A program made the position numbers and the translations under genes. Under the pieces are notes generated by a model. It made no database searches. It saw only the letters and a program-made list of their open reading frames with translations, and was not told the origin of the DNA. Positions 1-9,633 of a DNA stretch of 50,724 nt are shown one piece after another (position 1 is the first letter of the stretch; every line of letters starts with the position of its first letter). The DNA comes from Bacteroidales bacterium (GTDB lineage Bacteria; Bacteroidota; Bacteroidia; Bacteroidales; UBA3663): positions 1-50,724 of the forward strand of contig JAILKE010000045.1 of assembly GCA_024694125.1 (NCBI GenBank), in the 5' to 3' direction.

Positions 1-1702
1 TGAGTGTAATCTCGGTATAACCTTCATATTCACCCAATACAATGACTGGAGCCGAAGCCTGAGACAGCACGCGTACATAAACCGAAGCAGTATCTGAGTC
101 CTCGTAACCGAAAGCGATAGCATAAGCACGTACCAGAGTGCTGTCGGTAGTCACAACGAATGGCTCACTGTAAAGAGAGAATTCACTATCGCCCAGAGCA
201 TAGTAGATCTTAGCATCGACTGCTGTGCTGGCCAGAGTAACGGTCGTAGTGTTGTCACCATGATCCTCTGTTACGGTAGGAGTACCTGCAGTCTGTACAG
301 ATGACTTGGTCTTGTAGAGCATCTTGACAGCATTGCTAATCAGCAGATATGCATCACCGCCCATTGCGTTGTAGTTGTCCGATGACAATGGAATCAACAT
401 ATACTTGTTGCGGGTACCATGAGTGTGAATAGCTGCGTAGCTCTCCTCTCCCGTTTCACCAGTAGGCACAGTAGCAATAATCTCATCAGAACCGAACGCA
501 CCTTCTGCATTAAGAGTGCATCCCTGTACCATATTGCCCAATACGGCATCGTAGTCTTCTGGAGTATAGAGAGTAACGACACCCTCATCCATATCAACTC
601 CATCGAACAATTCGTCATCCAGGTAATCCTCACTGACGGTAATGGTGGTAGCCTTAGGACTTGGATTAGCACCAGAACCCATGCTCCATACACCGCTCTT
701 GTACATATACGACTTGAGGTTCAGGATAGGCACCTTGTTTATGATCTCTACAATTCCCTTGGCATAAGTATTGCCGCTCGATACAGCCTCACTCAGAACT
801 ACGACATCGAAATTGAGCAGAGAGTCATTGAGTTCTGCCGAAGTCATGGTCAGTGCAGAATAATCAATAGTAGTAGTGTTAAAGCCAGAAAGAGCGCCTA
901 CAAGAACACCATCCTTTTCCAGACCGCCATTGGCCAACCAGCCTGCAGGATTCTTGTCTGCATCCTTGGTACCATTGTAAGTGCCATCGTAGAGATATGC
1001 TACCTTGACATCCTCTGTATTGATTACGACATCTCCCTCATCCACACTGATGTAGTAGAGATGGCAGCCATTCGAAGGACGTACGTCCAGATCGACTGAG
1101 TCTGTGTAGTCTTCAGGTACCGTCCAAGTGTACTCAGCCATAGCAGTTGGATATGAAGTTGGGGTCATAGTAAGTTTGGTATCACCGACATAGATATCTA
1201 CGCCACGAGCTTCTGGGTTTTCAGCTGGCAACTTGTGAGTCTCGACACCCATCTTAACCATCGTACCAGGAGCTACTTTAGGAATAATGAAATGCACTGC
1301 AGTAGTTTTGCCATTCAGCCACAAGTATGCAGGTCCATTGTATGGACCCCATTTGTTAGCGTCTGTCGTAATCTGATAGTCGAAGGCAATAGCAACCTTT
1401 TTGACATTAATACCTGCCCACTTCAGACCTTCAAGTTCTGGAATGATGGTACCATCAGCTGCCAGCAAGTTACTGTCTGCGTCACAAGCAGTAGCAATAG
1501 TAGAATTAACATTCCATACACAAGCATCGTTGGGGACGACGTTAGTAGTGCCATCGCCCTTCTCATCGTTGGTCCAATAGGTATCGGATGCTTTCAACGT
1601 CGCAATCGTACTGGCACTCCACTTGGTGAAGTTCCACTGTCGGGCAAAAGCCGAGCCGCACAGCATAAGCGCGGCAGACATAAGTAATAGAGATTTTCTC
1701 AT
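1..1702 (-). CDS. Large secreted protein, chitobiase-C-like repeat, partial (runs off the window)
   Basis: The gene starts with ATG at 1702 and stays open to base 1, so only its first 567 codons are present. Residues 1-21 form a signal peptide (MRKSLLLMSAALMLCGSAFA), followed by a WNF start of the mature chain. It is a paralogue of the next gene upstream: both share 'FDVVVLSEA'/'FDVVLLAAS', 'VSEDYLDDELF'/'VGEDYMDADLF', 'AAIHTHGTRNKYMLIP'/'AAIHLHGRKNTYMLIP' and 'LLISNA'. Near residues 495-545 a segment (DAKIYYALGD...YSEPF) resembles the chitobiase/hexosaminidase C-terminal repeat (CHB_HEX_C type). No catalytic domain is recognisable in the part seen. Inference: a surface or secreted carbohydrate-associated protein at the downstream end of the polysaccharide locus. 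The function is not known. Confidence 0.85.
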   Translation of the reverse strand, partial: MRKSLLLMSAALMLCGSAFARQWNFTKWSASTIATLKASDTYWTNDEKGDGTTNVVPNDACVWNVNSTIATACDADSNLLAADGTIIPELEGLKWAGINVKKVAIAFDYQITTDANKWGPYNGPAYLWLNGKTTAVHFIIPKVAPGTMVKMGVETHKLPAENPEARGVDIYVGDTKLTMTPTSYPTAMAEYTWTVPEDYTDSVDLDVRPSNGCHLYYISVDEGDVVINTEDVKVAYLYDGTYNGTKDADKNPAGWLANGGLEKDGVLVGALSGFNTTTIDYSALTMTSAELNDSLLNFDVVVLSEAVSSGNTYAKGIVEIINKVPILNLKSYMYKSGVWSMGSGANPSPKATTITVSEDYLDDELFDGVDMDEGVVTLYTPEDYDAVLGNMVQGCTLNAEGAFGSDEIIATVPTGETGEESYAAIHTHGTRNKYMLIPLSSDNYNAMGGDAYLLISNAVKMLYKTKSSVQTAGTPTVTEDHGDNTTTVTLASTAVDAKIYYALGDSEFSLYSEPFVVTTDSTLVRAYAIAFGYEDSDTASVYVRVLSQASAPVIVLGEYEGYTEITL

Positions 1703-1800
1703 AGGTTAATTAATTAAGGGTTAATGTTTCTAATATATCGTATTTAAGAGGTTTGGTGGTATAGTGCGGAAACTGTATGAAAGTAAGGTTGGGAAGTTGT

Positions 1801-1831
1801 GAGGTTATGTGGACAATCGCCACACAACCTC
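1801..1831 (-). terminator. Strong hairpin after the 886-aa secreted protein gene
   Basis: Read on the minus strand, GAGGTTGTGTGG pairs with CCACATAACCTC (12 bp, one G-U) around a 7-nt loop, only 8 bases past the stop codon. There is no clear U-tract after it, so it may be a weak terminator or a 3'-end stabilising hairpin that lowers expression of the last gene. Confidence 0.55.
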
Positions 1832-1839
1832 ATAACTAT

Positions 1840-4500
1840 TTATTTTGCCATTACCTTGCGACCATTCACGAGGTACATCTGGCCAGCAACCTTGGTGCTG
1901 ACACGGCGGCCCATCAGGTCATAGATACGGTCATCGGCAACAACGCTCTCCTTGGCAGAGATAGCCTCGATGCCAGTAGTACCCTCGGTCTGGATGACGT
2001 AGATGTCATAGAGCTGGGCCTTGGCAGAACCACCGACCTGTGCCACACGGATGTACGATGGCTCGGTCAGGCTGATGTGGTTGCGGTCCTTGGCATAGTT
2101 ACGCTTCACGGAAGCAACTTTGACCGTATCAACCAGAGACCAGGTCTCCTGATCGGTCGAAGTCTGGAGTTCCAGATAGATAGCAGAACCTGCAGCATTG
2201 GTGATATAGGTCACAATGTCCAGTTCACCCTCGAACTTAACGACTGACTCGATGCTGGCGGTAAATGGCTCACCGCTTGCCTTGCCACCGAAGGTCATCT
2301 TACCCTTAGAAGGGGTACCAATCAAGTCAAATACAGTCTCAGCGTAATACTCAGAGTTGTCGCCATTTCCTGCCTGATACTTTGGGGTTACATTGGTCTC
2401 GCCCGTGAAGAGCTGACCCTGCGAACGCAGACGCCACTGAGAGTCGGAAGTAGAATAAACATACTTGACAGCGGCAGGATCGAGCTTATAAACAGTCTTG
2501 ATTGAATCCTGCTCTGGATTGACAAGCGACTTGACTGGAGTTACACCATCCTCTTCATAAACGATTTCGGTGTGATCAACCTCTGTGGTCGAATAGCAAC
2601 TCCAGGCACTCTTGCCCCAATAGTAAGCAGCCGACTCAGACCAATCGGCGGTCGGAGTTGCCTGCACCTCCATTGCACTGTTGTAGATGACGGCATTGGT
2701 GAACCAGTCTTCTTCGTTAGAAGTGAAGTGGGCAATGGTATCCTTGACAGCAGGAATACCGCCTACAGAGATAGAATATGTGCAAGCTTCTGAGTTAAGA
2801 CGATCATCGGCAGCAGCAAAGAAGGTGATGTCGCATGGCTCGGTCATCTTAAATGGCTCCGAATAAGCAGCACAATAGGCTGCATCTGTTACACCATTAA
2901 ATGAGAAATAGATGGGAGCACCCTCGGACTGTGACAGCGAGATGGTGGTATAGCCATCCTCGCAAGCCTCTGCAATGGCAGGAGCTGCCAACTGAGTCTT
3001 GACGATAACGTCAGCCGAAGCAACAGCCGAAGCATTGTATGCTGGAGCTACGACGAAAGCCTTGACCGTAGCAGCCTCGGTGAAGACGAGAGGCTCACTG
3101 TAACGGGCTGAAGCGGTAGTAGGCTCGGTGCCATCTACAGTATAATAGATCTTGGCATCTGCGATACCGGACGAAATCGTAACGGTAGTAGAACCATCTG
3201 CATACTCCATATTGATGGCTGGTGCAGATGCAGTATATACAGCCGACTTGGTATCACGCAGGTATGAGATAGCATTGCTGATCAACATTCCGGCATTATC
3301 GGTTACATTCAAGTCTGCATCTCCTGAATAATTGTTGACTGCAAATGGAATGAGCATATAGGTATTCTTGCGGCCATGCAGATGGATGGCCGCAGCCTCA
3401 CCGGCAGTAGCATAGACCTCGTCATTGGCGAAGTCGCTACCCTCAGCGAGTGTATAGCCATAGACCATATTGTCCTCCAGGACACCCTCCTGGAACATGG
3501 CGATCTCATTCTCGTCATCACCCGAATAGGTCACGTCGGCAAAGAGGTCTGCATCCATATAATCCTCTCCTACTGTATATGAGGTGGTAGCAGGATCAAC
3601 CAAAGTATAACCTAAGTATGTAGTTGGAGTGAAGTTGAGCACTGGCACTCGGTTCAAACGAGCAGCAAGATACTCTGCGCTCTGCTCGCTCCATGCAGAT
3701 GCAGCCAGAAGAACAACATCAAAGGATTCGATCGAGTCGGTCGAAACTTCGCCGCTCAGCAATGACTCTATAGAGATATCGCTCACCGTGCTCATACCAT
3801 CGAAGCCTGAGAGTGTGCGCAATGGGTCGGAATCGATGTCACCTGAATAAACATAGGCTACGACAGGATCGGCCTTAATCTCGGGCACATCACCATTGTC
3901 AATCACGATGCTCTGGATATCGACGCCACCACCCACAATCTGGAGGTAACATTCTACAGAGTCTGTGCTCTCAGTCTTGACGGTCCATACCAAAGTGTAT
4001 GTTCCCTCACTGCCATCGACCTTGCTACCCAGACAGATACCATTGGTAGGACCTGATATATAGTCCATATTAGCGTTACCGACCAAACCACGGTCTGTAG
4101 CCGTGCCATTGGCCGAACGTGCCATAACGGTAATGGTCTGACCATTGGCCAACTTAGGCAAATAGGTACGCATACCTGCGCGAGTCATACGATAAGCAGT
4201 TGGACCGATTTTGAGGTTACCGCTATTTTTCAGACTAGCGGTTCCCAACGTCAGATGGCGCACGAACTCCAGTGGCACACTATTGGCAGAGAGAGTTCCC
4301 GACAACTTTTTAGCATCAGTCCAATAATAAGGGGTATCCTTATCGCCATTGGTTGTCCAGTTAGTTGCATCTGTAACCAAATTGATGCTGTCGGTTTCAG
4401 ACAAACCCTTGCTGAAATCCCAGGTTTTCTTGATTTGCGCCTCTGCTGCGACCGACAGGCCGAGAGCAGAAACGGCTAAAAGAGATAAAAATTTCTTCAT
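1840..4500 (-). CDS. Large secreted protein with chitobiase-C-like repeats and C-terminal sorting-like tail
   Basis: 886 aa. A signal peptide (residues 1-21, cut after SVAAEA) leads into a WDFS mature start. Residues about 200-420 match the paralogue that follows it. Residues about 430-520 contain a CHB_HEX_C-type segment (DAKIYYTVDGTEPTTASARY) and probably a second at 530-590 (APIYFSFNGVTD). A further beta-rich part covers about 600-830. The last ~35 residues (YDLMGRRV...MYLVNGRKVMAK) look like the T9SS C-terminal sorting domain seen in Bacteroidetes, so secretion and surface attachment are likely. No glycosidase or lyase active site was recognised. It lies 97 bp after the SusD-like gene with a long stem-loop between them, so it is probably the distal part of the same transcript. 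The role in glycan capture is inferred from context. Confidence 0.88.
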   Translation of the reverse strand: MKKFLSLLAVSALGLSVAAEAQIKKTWDFSKGLSETDSINLVTDATNWTTNGDKDTPYYWTDAKKLSGTLSANSVPLEFVRHLTLGTASLKNSGNLKIGPTAYRMTRAGMRTYLPKLANGQTITVMARSANGTATDRGLVGNANMDYISGPTNGICLGSKVDGSEGTYTLVWTVKTESTDSVECYLQIVGGGVDIQSIVIDNGDVPEIKADPVVAYVYSGDIDSDPLRTLSGFDGMSTVSDISIESLLSGEVSTDSIESFDVVLLAASAWSEQSAEYLAARLNRVPVLNFTPTTYLGYTLVDPATTSYTVGEDYMDADLFADVTYSGDDENEIAMFQEGVLEDNMVYGYTLAEGSDFANDEVYATAGEAAAIHLHGRKNTYMLIPFAVNNYSGDADLNVTDNAGMLISNAISYLRDTKSAVYTASAPAINMEYADGSTTVTISSGIADAKIYYTVDGTEPTTASARYSEPLVFTEAATVKAFVVAPAYNASAVASADVIVKTQLAAPAIAEACEDGYTTISLSQSEGAPIYFSFNGVTDAAYCAAYSEPFKMTEPCDITFFAAADDRLNSEACTYSISVGGIPAVKDTIAHFTSNEEDWFTNAVIYNSAMEVQATPTADWSESAAYYWGKSAWSCYSTTEVDHTEIVYEEDGVTPVKSLVNPEQDSIKTVYKLDPAAVKYVYSTSDSQWRLRSQGQLFTGETNVTPKYQAGNGDNSEYYAETVFDLIGTPSKGKMTFGGKASGEPFTASIESVVKFEGELDIVTYITNAAGSAIYLELQTSTDQETWSLVDTVKVASVKRNYAKDRNHISLTEPSYIRVAQVGGSAKAQLYDIYVIQTEGTTGIEAISAKESVVADDRIYDLMGRRVSTKVAGQMYLVNGRKVMAK

Positions 4501-4524
4501 TGAAATGAGTTTATTAAATTATTA

Positions 4525-4583
4525 CAAGGGGAACGACACTCATCGGATACTGATAGGAGTTCTGCCTGACAGCGCTCCCCTTG
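4525..4583 (-). other. Long stem-loop between SusD-like gene and the secreted protein gene
   Basis: On the minus strand CAAGGGGAGCG pairs with CGTTCCCCTTG (11 bp, one G-U), enclosing about 37 nt. It is followed by TAATAATTTAATAAA, not by a clear U-run. It could be an attenuator or an RNA-processing site that sets the level of the two downstream secreted proteins relative to SusCD. Confidence 0.5.
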
Positions 4584-4597
4584 CGGTTGATATAAGA

Positions 4598-6412
4598 TTA
4601 TTTATACAAATTCCAAGGTACATAGTAACCCTTGACACCCGAGACGGCATTGTCCGCAGCAATCTTGGCTGCCACGGCAGCAGGGGTCACACCCGTAGTG
4701 GCTGTTTCATACTTGGGCGCTACGCGGTCAGACACGATGGTAGGATCGGCATAACGCTCGGCGAAACGAATCATGTTGGGATAGACCTTGCCCTCGCAGG
4801 CGCACTCGAACATCCACTCGTTGGCCAGCAATTCGTCGTTATGGCGCTGAGCCTCCTCGGCAGTATGAGAGGTTTCGTCCCAGATATCGACCGCTCCGAG
4901 CGAGAGACAGCCACGGAAACCGTTGTAAGTACCATAGCGGTCCGTAGAGGTCGGAATAGCCCAATATGAGTGAAAATCGTAGAAATTGGCATAAAAAGCT
5001 GAATCGGCAGCAATCACAGCACTGTCATTGCCGTTTTCAATTTCAAGCAACTTGTCATAGTCTGCAGTACCGAAGCCATTGTTGATGACACGGTCCAGAG
5101 CCTCGTAGCGACCCAGGTGATTGAGCGCCTCGGCCAACCAGAGGAAGAGCTCCGAGCAACGGAAGGTGTAGATATGTACATCATCCTGATAGGCATTGAC
5201 ACGGACACTCGAACCAACTGGACGATACTTGGAGATATACCAGTTGTTGCCGTTCTGCTTGGTGATGACGTTGAGACGGCTGTCCTGAGTCTGGGTACCG
5301 AGCGGATCGACCTTGGTATCGGTGAAACGGGCACGGGCAGACTCGTTGGAGCGCAGCAGGTAGGCATTAGGATACTCGTCCGAGAAGTGGTAGAGCATCT
5401 GATTGGTCTGGTTCTTGGTATAATCGTAGATGATGGCACCTACGACCTCCTCCTGATAGGGGTTGGCATTGTTCCAGAATGCACTGTAGTGACCAGGAGT
5501 GGTAGGACAACGCTTCCAGTAGTGCGTGTACTGACCCCAATACTGCTTGAACTTGTCCTGCAGCACCTTGCACATAGACTTGTAGGTCTGGGTAGCATCC
5601 TCGCCACGCTGATCCTGGAAGGCACCCTTCCATACGCTCAACTTGGCATAGAGAGCGAAGTATGGTGGGGTCATCATGTCCCAGTAACGGTAAACCGAAT
5701 TGGCGACGGCAGTCTCGGGATCAATCCACTCACGCCATGAGAACTCCTCCGTAGGGCTGATGACACGAACTGAATCGGCATTGACCTGTACCTGGGCTGG
5801 AGTGGTAAGCAGCGCGAGACACTTATCTACTATCTGCTCCGTCTCCATGTGCTGGAAGACCGAGGTATCGGTCACATCCTTGACCTCGGTGATAGGATCG
5901 TCAAACCAGAGAGCCTGGCCATAAATCTCGGCCAGTGTCAGGTAAGCCCATGCCTTGACGCGGATGGCCGAGGCATAGAGACCGTTGTAGTAATCAGTCT
6001 CGCCTACCCTCTCGGGATACTTGGCAATAAAGTCCTGCATATTGGCCATATAGTCATTGCAAGCAATGATGACGTCATAGTAGCCGGCTGGATCAGCATA
6101 GCTGTTGCCCGACAGGTCGTCGTCATAGTTGTAGATAGCAATCAGTTCGGCTATCGACTGGTCCGTAGGCTCGAGCATCTCACCGCGGGTATCGGTCAGA
6201 TAGATGGCCTTGTCGCCAATGGCCTGCATCTTGGTCATGATGCCCAGGAAACCTGTTGTCATCTCGGTGGTCGATGACATGTAGTCGTCGCCCGACAGAG
6301 CGTCGGCAGTCTCCGGCTCGAAGAAGTCATCGCACGAGGCAAAACCTCCTGCCACTCCTGCCACGAGGAGCGACATGCTGTATATCTTGATGTTATTTAA
6401 AACAGTCTTCAT
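4598..6412 (-). CDS. SusD/RagB-like outer-membrane lipoprotein
   Basis: 604 aa. The signal peptide ends in a lipobox (GGFASC, Cys27), followed by DDFFEPE, typical of SusD lipoproteins exposed on the cell surface. The chain begins with the SusD-type 'TEMTTGFLGIMTKMQ...' helices and ends with the usual 'NEWMFECACEGKVYPNMIRFAERY' segment of the C-terminal SusD domain. SusD proteins cap a SusC porin and bind the incoming glycan or oligosaccharide. The gene follows its SusC partner by only 13 bp, so the two are cotranscribed. It is diverged from the second SusD in this window, so the two pairs probably do not bind the same ligand. The substrate cannot be told from the sequence. Confidence 0.9.
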   Translation of the reverse strand: MKTVLNNIKIYSMSLLVAGVAGGFASCDDFFEPETADALSGDDYMSSTTEMTTGFLGIMTKMQAIGDKAIYLTDTRGEMLEPTDQSIAELIAIYNYDDDLSGNSYADPAGYYDVIIACNDYMANMQDFIAKYPERVGETDYYNGLYASAIRVKAWAYLTLAEIYGQALWFDDPITEVKDVTDTSVFQHMETEQIVDKCLALLTTPAQVQVNADSVRVISPTEEFSWREWIDPETAVANSVYRYWDMMTPPYFALYAKLSVWKGAFQDQRGEDATQTYKSMCKVLQDKFKQYWGQYTHYWKRCPTTPGHYSAFWNNANPYQEEVVGAIIYDYTKNQTNQMLYHFSDEYPNAYLLRSNESARARFTDTKVDPLGTQTQDSRLNVITKQNGNNWYISKYRPVGSSVRVNAYQDDVHIYTFRCSELFLWLAEALNHLGRYEALDRVINNGFGTADYDKLLEIENGNDSAVIAADSAFYANFYDFHSYWAIPTSTDRYGTYNGFRGCLSLGAVDIWDETSHTAEEAQRHNDELLANEWMFECACEGKVYPNMIRFAERYADPTIVSDRVAPKYETATTGVTPAAVAAKIAADNAVSGVKGYYVPWNLYK

Positions 6413-6425
6413 AGTTCAAGTTCAA

Positions 6426-9400
6426 TTAGAAGTGAAGGTTTACACCGATCTTGACACTCTTAGGCAGTGCAACCTTGCCATAATCGATGCCCATCATCGA
6501 GGCTGAGTTGCTGTAGGCCAACTCCGGATCCATGCCGAGGTAGTCGGTCAGGCAGAGCAGGTTCTGGCCACTCACGTAGATGGTACCACTCTGAATCATG
6601 CCCCACAGAGGCTTGTTCCAAGAGTAAGAGAAAGTGACGTCGCGCAACTTGAGGTAAGAGGCATCCTCAACAAAGCGGTCGCTCATGTTGTTGTTGCCTA
6701 TCACGTCACCGTATGCAGCACGAGGCATCGTGGTGATGTCACCCTCATTCTGCCAGCGACGCAGCACTGACTTGGACTGGTTGGCAAAGTCGCTCGATGA
6801 CTCGGTCAGACGGCGCACTGCATTGTAAGCCTCATTGCCCTGGCTGAAGACGAAGTTCAGGTCGAGAGCGAAGCCCTTGTACTCGACAGCGGTATAGAAC
6901 GAACCGAACATATCGGGTGTAGCACTACCCAGCACCACCTTGTCGTCATCGTTGATGAATTCATCGCCATTCTGATTGACGAAGATGACGTCACCAGCCT
7001 GATAAGAGAGACCGTTGCGGTTCTTGAGCGCAGCAGCCTCTGCATCGGCAGTAGTGCTATATACGCCATTGGTACGGTAACCGTAGAATGAGTAGGGAGA
7101 CTCGCCCACACGGGTAATGATCTCACCACCATCGCTCAGCGTAGTGATGCTCGACTCCATATCGCCCAGCGACTGGACCTCACTCTTCAGCGTGGTAACG
7201 GATGCACCGACAGTCCAACGCCAGTCACGGTTGCGGAATGGTACGGCATTGATGCTCAACTCCACACCCTTGTTCTGAATCTCGCCGTCGTTGCAGTAGT
7301 AGGGCGATGTACCCAGTACCGAACTGTTGCTGCCCAGCATGAGGACATTCTTTGCATTGGTATTGTAGTATGCCACACGACCAGCGATACGATGCTGCAG
7401 GGCTGCAACCTCGATGCCGAACTGAGTGGAATAGTCCTTCTCCGGTTCCAGCTTGGTATTGGGCACATTGGCACGGACGATACCAGCTATGGTCTGATAG
7501 GGCTGCGAGGTGTAGTAATACTGTCCCATCTTAGAGCCATAACGGCTGTTGCCCGTCACGCTGTAATCGGCAAAGATATCCAACTGGTCCAGCCACGAGC
7601 TCTGATCAGCCAGGAATGGCATATTGGCCAACATAGCAGCAGCATTGACGCCAGGATAGAGGGCAATGCGGTCGGAATCAGAACCTACAGAGCTGGCACC
7701 ATCCACAGCCAGCACTACGCCGGCGCGTGCCCAGTTACCATAGGTATAGTCTGCCTGCATGTAACCATTGAGCCAGTTCCACTGATTGTTGTAACCATTG
7801 AAATAGCGGCCGATGGACTGCGTGTCGCCCATTGTCTGGTAGAAGTCACTCGGCGTGTTGCGGCCGGTAGCCATATCGTACTCAGTCTCGGACTTAACTA
7901 CCTGGAACCCGGCACGGGCATTGAGCTTATGTACCATGTCCCATGTGTGGTTGTACTGTGCATGAGCCTCGTAGTAGAAGTTATAGACTGTACCCTCTCC
8001 TACCTGAACCGTATTGTCCGCCTCACCGTAGTTGTCGAAACGAGGCACGATGTCGGAATTGTTGATACCAGGCACGAAGAGTTTCTCCTTGTCAAAGTTG
8101 GTGTAGAGTCCCAGACTGACGCCCAGGGTCAGGTCATTAATAGGATGATAGAGCACCTGTGCACGTGCATTCATGTCGTACTGATGGATGGAACCATCGA
8201 CCGTATTGACTATTGAGAGTGGGTTCGAGACGATGAAGTCGGTATTGGTGATCGAACCCATGTAGTAGCTCGAATACTTGTTGATCAAGGCATAAGAGCC
8301 ATCTTCCGACGGAATCTTGCTGCTCTGGTAGGGCGACAGGATAGGCGCACGACGGTAGGCTGCGAGCAGTGGATTGGTCTCCAGGCTGTAGCCCTGCTCC
8401 TGATACTGACCATTGAGGTAAGTCAGGTTGACGTTGGCATTGATCTCCCATGTCTTGCTGATCAAGGCATTGGCATTGATCTGTGCATGGAAGCGGTCAC
8501 TCTTGGTATCCTTGATGACACCCTGATCGCCGGTGTAACCGAGCGAGATATCGTACTTGGCAATAGCGTCACCACCCTCCACACGGAAAAGGTAGTCGTG
8601 CGTAGCCGAGTTGTCGTATATCTGATCCTGCCAGTCGGTATCGAAGGCATAGAGGTGTGCCATATTGGCTGAAGGGCTGGACATGAAACCGAAGTCCGAG
8701 AAGAAAGCACCCATGTCATTGTCATAGTAGTCCATGGCGATGTCACTCAGGTACGACTTGTACTCGGAGGCATTCATGAGCGGCAACTGGTTGTTCTGCC
8801 AGTTGGTGCCGAAACTGCCAGTGAAGGTTACCTTGGTATCGACATTGTCGCTCTTGGCTCCATCTGTCTCAATGAGCAGCACACCATTGGAACCCATCGA
8901 GCCCCATGCTGAGGCCTGGGCACCCGTCAGGAGCGTGACATTGGCAATATCCTGCGGATTGATGGTCTGGAAGAGGCTACGGCTGTAGCCACGGATGAGC
9001 TGACTCTCCTTGACATCGGGCATGTAGGGCACACCGTTGATGACGATGAGCGGATTGGTCTCGGCGATGAAGCTGCGGATGCCACGGACAGAGAGGTTCG
9101 AGCCCTCGCCCGTCATACCGCTCTTCTGTACCACCTGCAGACCAGTCATCTTGCCCTGCAGCGCCTTGTCCAGAGTCACAGCGCCGAGCGAGAAGTCCTT
9201 CTTGGCAACATTGATCACACCGTTGGAGTTCTCCACGCCCTCGATGTTCTCGCCGATACCGGTGACCAGAGTCTGGTTATATTCACGGCTATCCTGCGCG
9301 ATGAGGAAAACCGTTGCATTCTGTATATCTCCCTGTACGCGGATCTCCTTATTGTAGAAGCCCTGAGCCTGCACACGGACGGTGGCCCACTTGGCCACAC

Positions 9401-9587
9401 CCTGCATGCTGAAGGCGCCGACACTGTCTGTACGAACCATGGCATGACCCAGAGCGGAGACTACTGCCCCAGCCACAGGCTGCTTCTGGTCATCGAGTAT
9501 CACACCGCTCACCGAATATGTCTCATGTGCCGAGGCAACCGAAGCACAGAGAGCAGCGCTACACAAAATATATTTTATAGTATTCAT
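6426..9587 (-). CDS. SusC/RagA-like TonB-dependent outer-membrane receptor (second pair)
   Basis: 1053 aa. A signal peptide (about 1-20) is followed by a carboxypeptidase-regulatory-like beta-sandwich (about 25-95, VSGVILDDQKQPVAGAVVSA). The plug domain follows (about 130-245) with LSVRGIRSF and NPLIVINGVPY. The rest is beta-barrel, ending with a C-terminal aromatic (KIGVNLHF) as needed for outer-membrane insertion. The usual SusC motif near the plug start is diverged (TLVTGIGENIEG), and 'EVLKDAAATSIYGS' is replaced by 'TLLTGAQASAWGSMGSNGVLLIET'. It imports a ligand delivered by the SusD lipoprotein encoded 13 bp downstream, using TonB energy. It sits 46 bp after a FAS1 lipoprotein gene, probably within one long transcript. 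Confidence 0.92.
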   Translation of the reverse strand: MNTIKYILCSAALCASVASAHETYSVSGVILDDQKQPVAGAVVSALGHAMVRTDSVGAFSMQGVAKWATVRVQAQGFYNKEIRVQGDIQNATVFLIAQDSREYNQTLVTGIGENIEGVENSNGVINVAKKDFSLGAVTLDKALQGKMTGLQVVQKSGMTGEGSNLSVRGIRSFIAETNPLIVINGVPYMPDVKESQLIRGYSRSLFQTINPQDIANVTLLTGAQASAWGSMGSNGVLLIETDGAKSDNVDTKVTFTGSFGTNWQNNQLPLMNASEYKSYLSDIAMDYYDNDMGAFFSDFGFMSSPSANMAHLYAFDTDWQDQIYDNSATHDYLFRVEGGDAIAKYDISLGYTGDQGVIKDTKSDRFHAQINANALISKTWEINANVNLTYLNGQYQEQGYSLETNPLLAAYRRAPILSPYQSSKIPSEDGSYALINKYSSYYMGSITNTDFIVSNPLSIVNTVDGSIHQYDMNARAQVLYHPINDLTLGVSLGLYTNFDKEKLFVPGINNSDIVPRFDNYGEADNTVQVGEGTVYNFYYEAHAQYNHTWDMVHKLNARAGFQVVKSETEYDMATGRNTPSDFYQTMGDTQSIGRYFNGYNNQWNWLNGYMQADYTYGNWARAGVVLAVDGASSVGSDSDRIALYPGVNAAAMLANMPFLADQSSWLDQLDIFADYSVTGNSRYGSKMGQYYYTSQPYQTIAGIVRANVPNTKLEPEKDYSTQFGIEVAALQHRIAGRVAYYNTNAKNVLMLGSNSSVLGTSPYYCNDGEIQNKGVELSINAVPFRNRDWRWTVGASVTTLKSEVQSLGDMESSITTLSDGGEIITRVGESPYSFYGYRTNGVYSTTADAEAAALKNRNGLSYQAGDVIFVNQNGDEFINDDDKVVLGSATPDMFGSFYTAVEYKGFALDLNFVFSQGNEAYNAVRRLTESSSDFANQSKSVLRRWQNEGDITTMPRAAYGDVIGNNNMSDRFVEDASYLKLRDVTFSYSWNKPLWGMIQSGTIYVSGQNLLCLTDYLGMDPELAYSNSASMMGIDYGKVALPKSVKIGVNLHF

Positions 9588-9633
9588 ACGTTTGAATAGT
9601 TGTATATATCAATACTGCTGATTAGAGAAAGTA

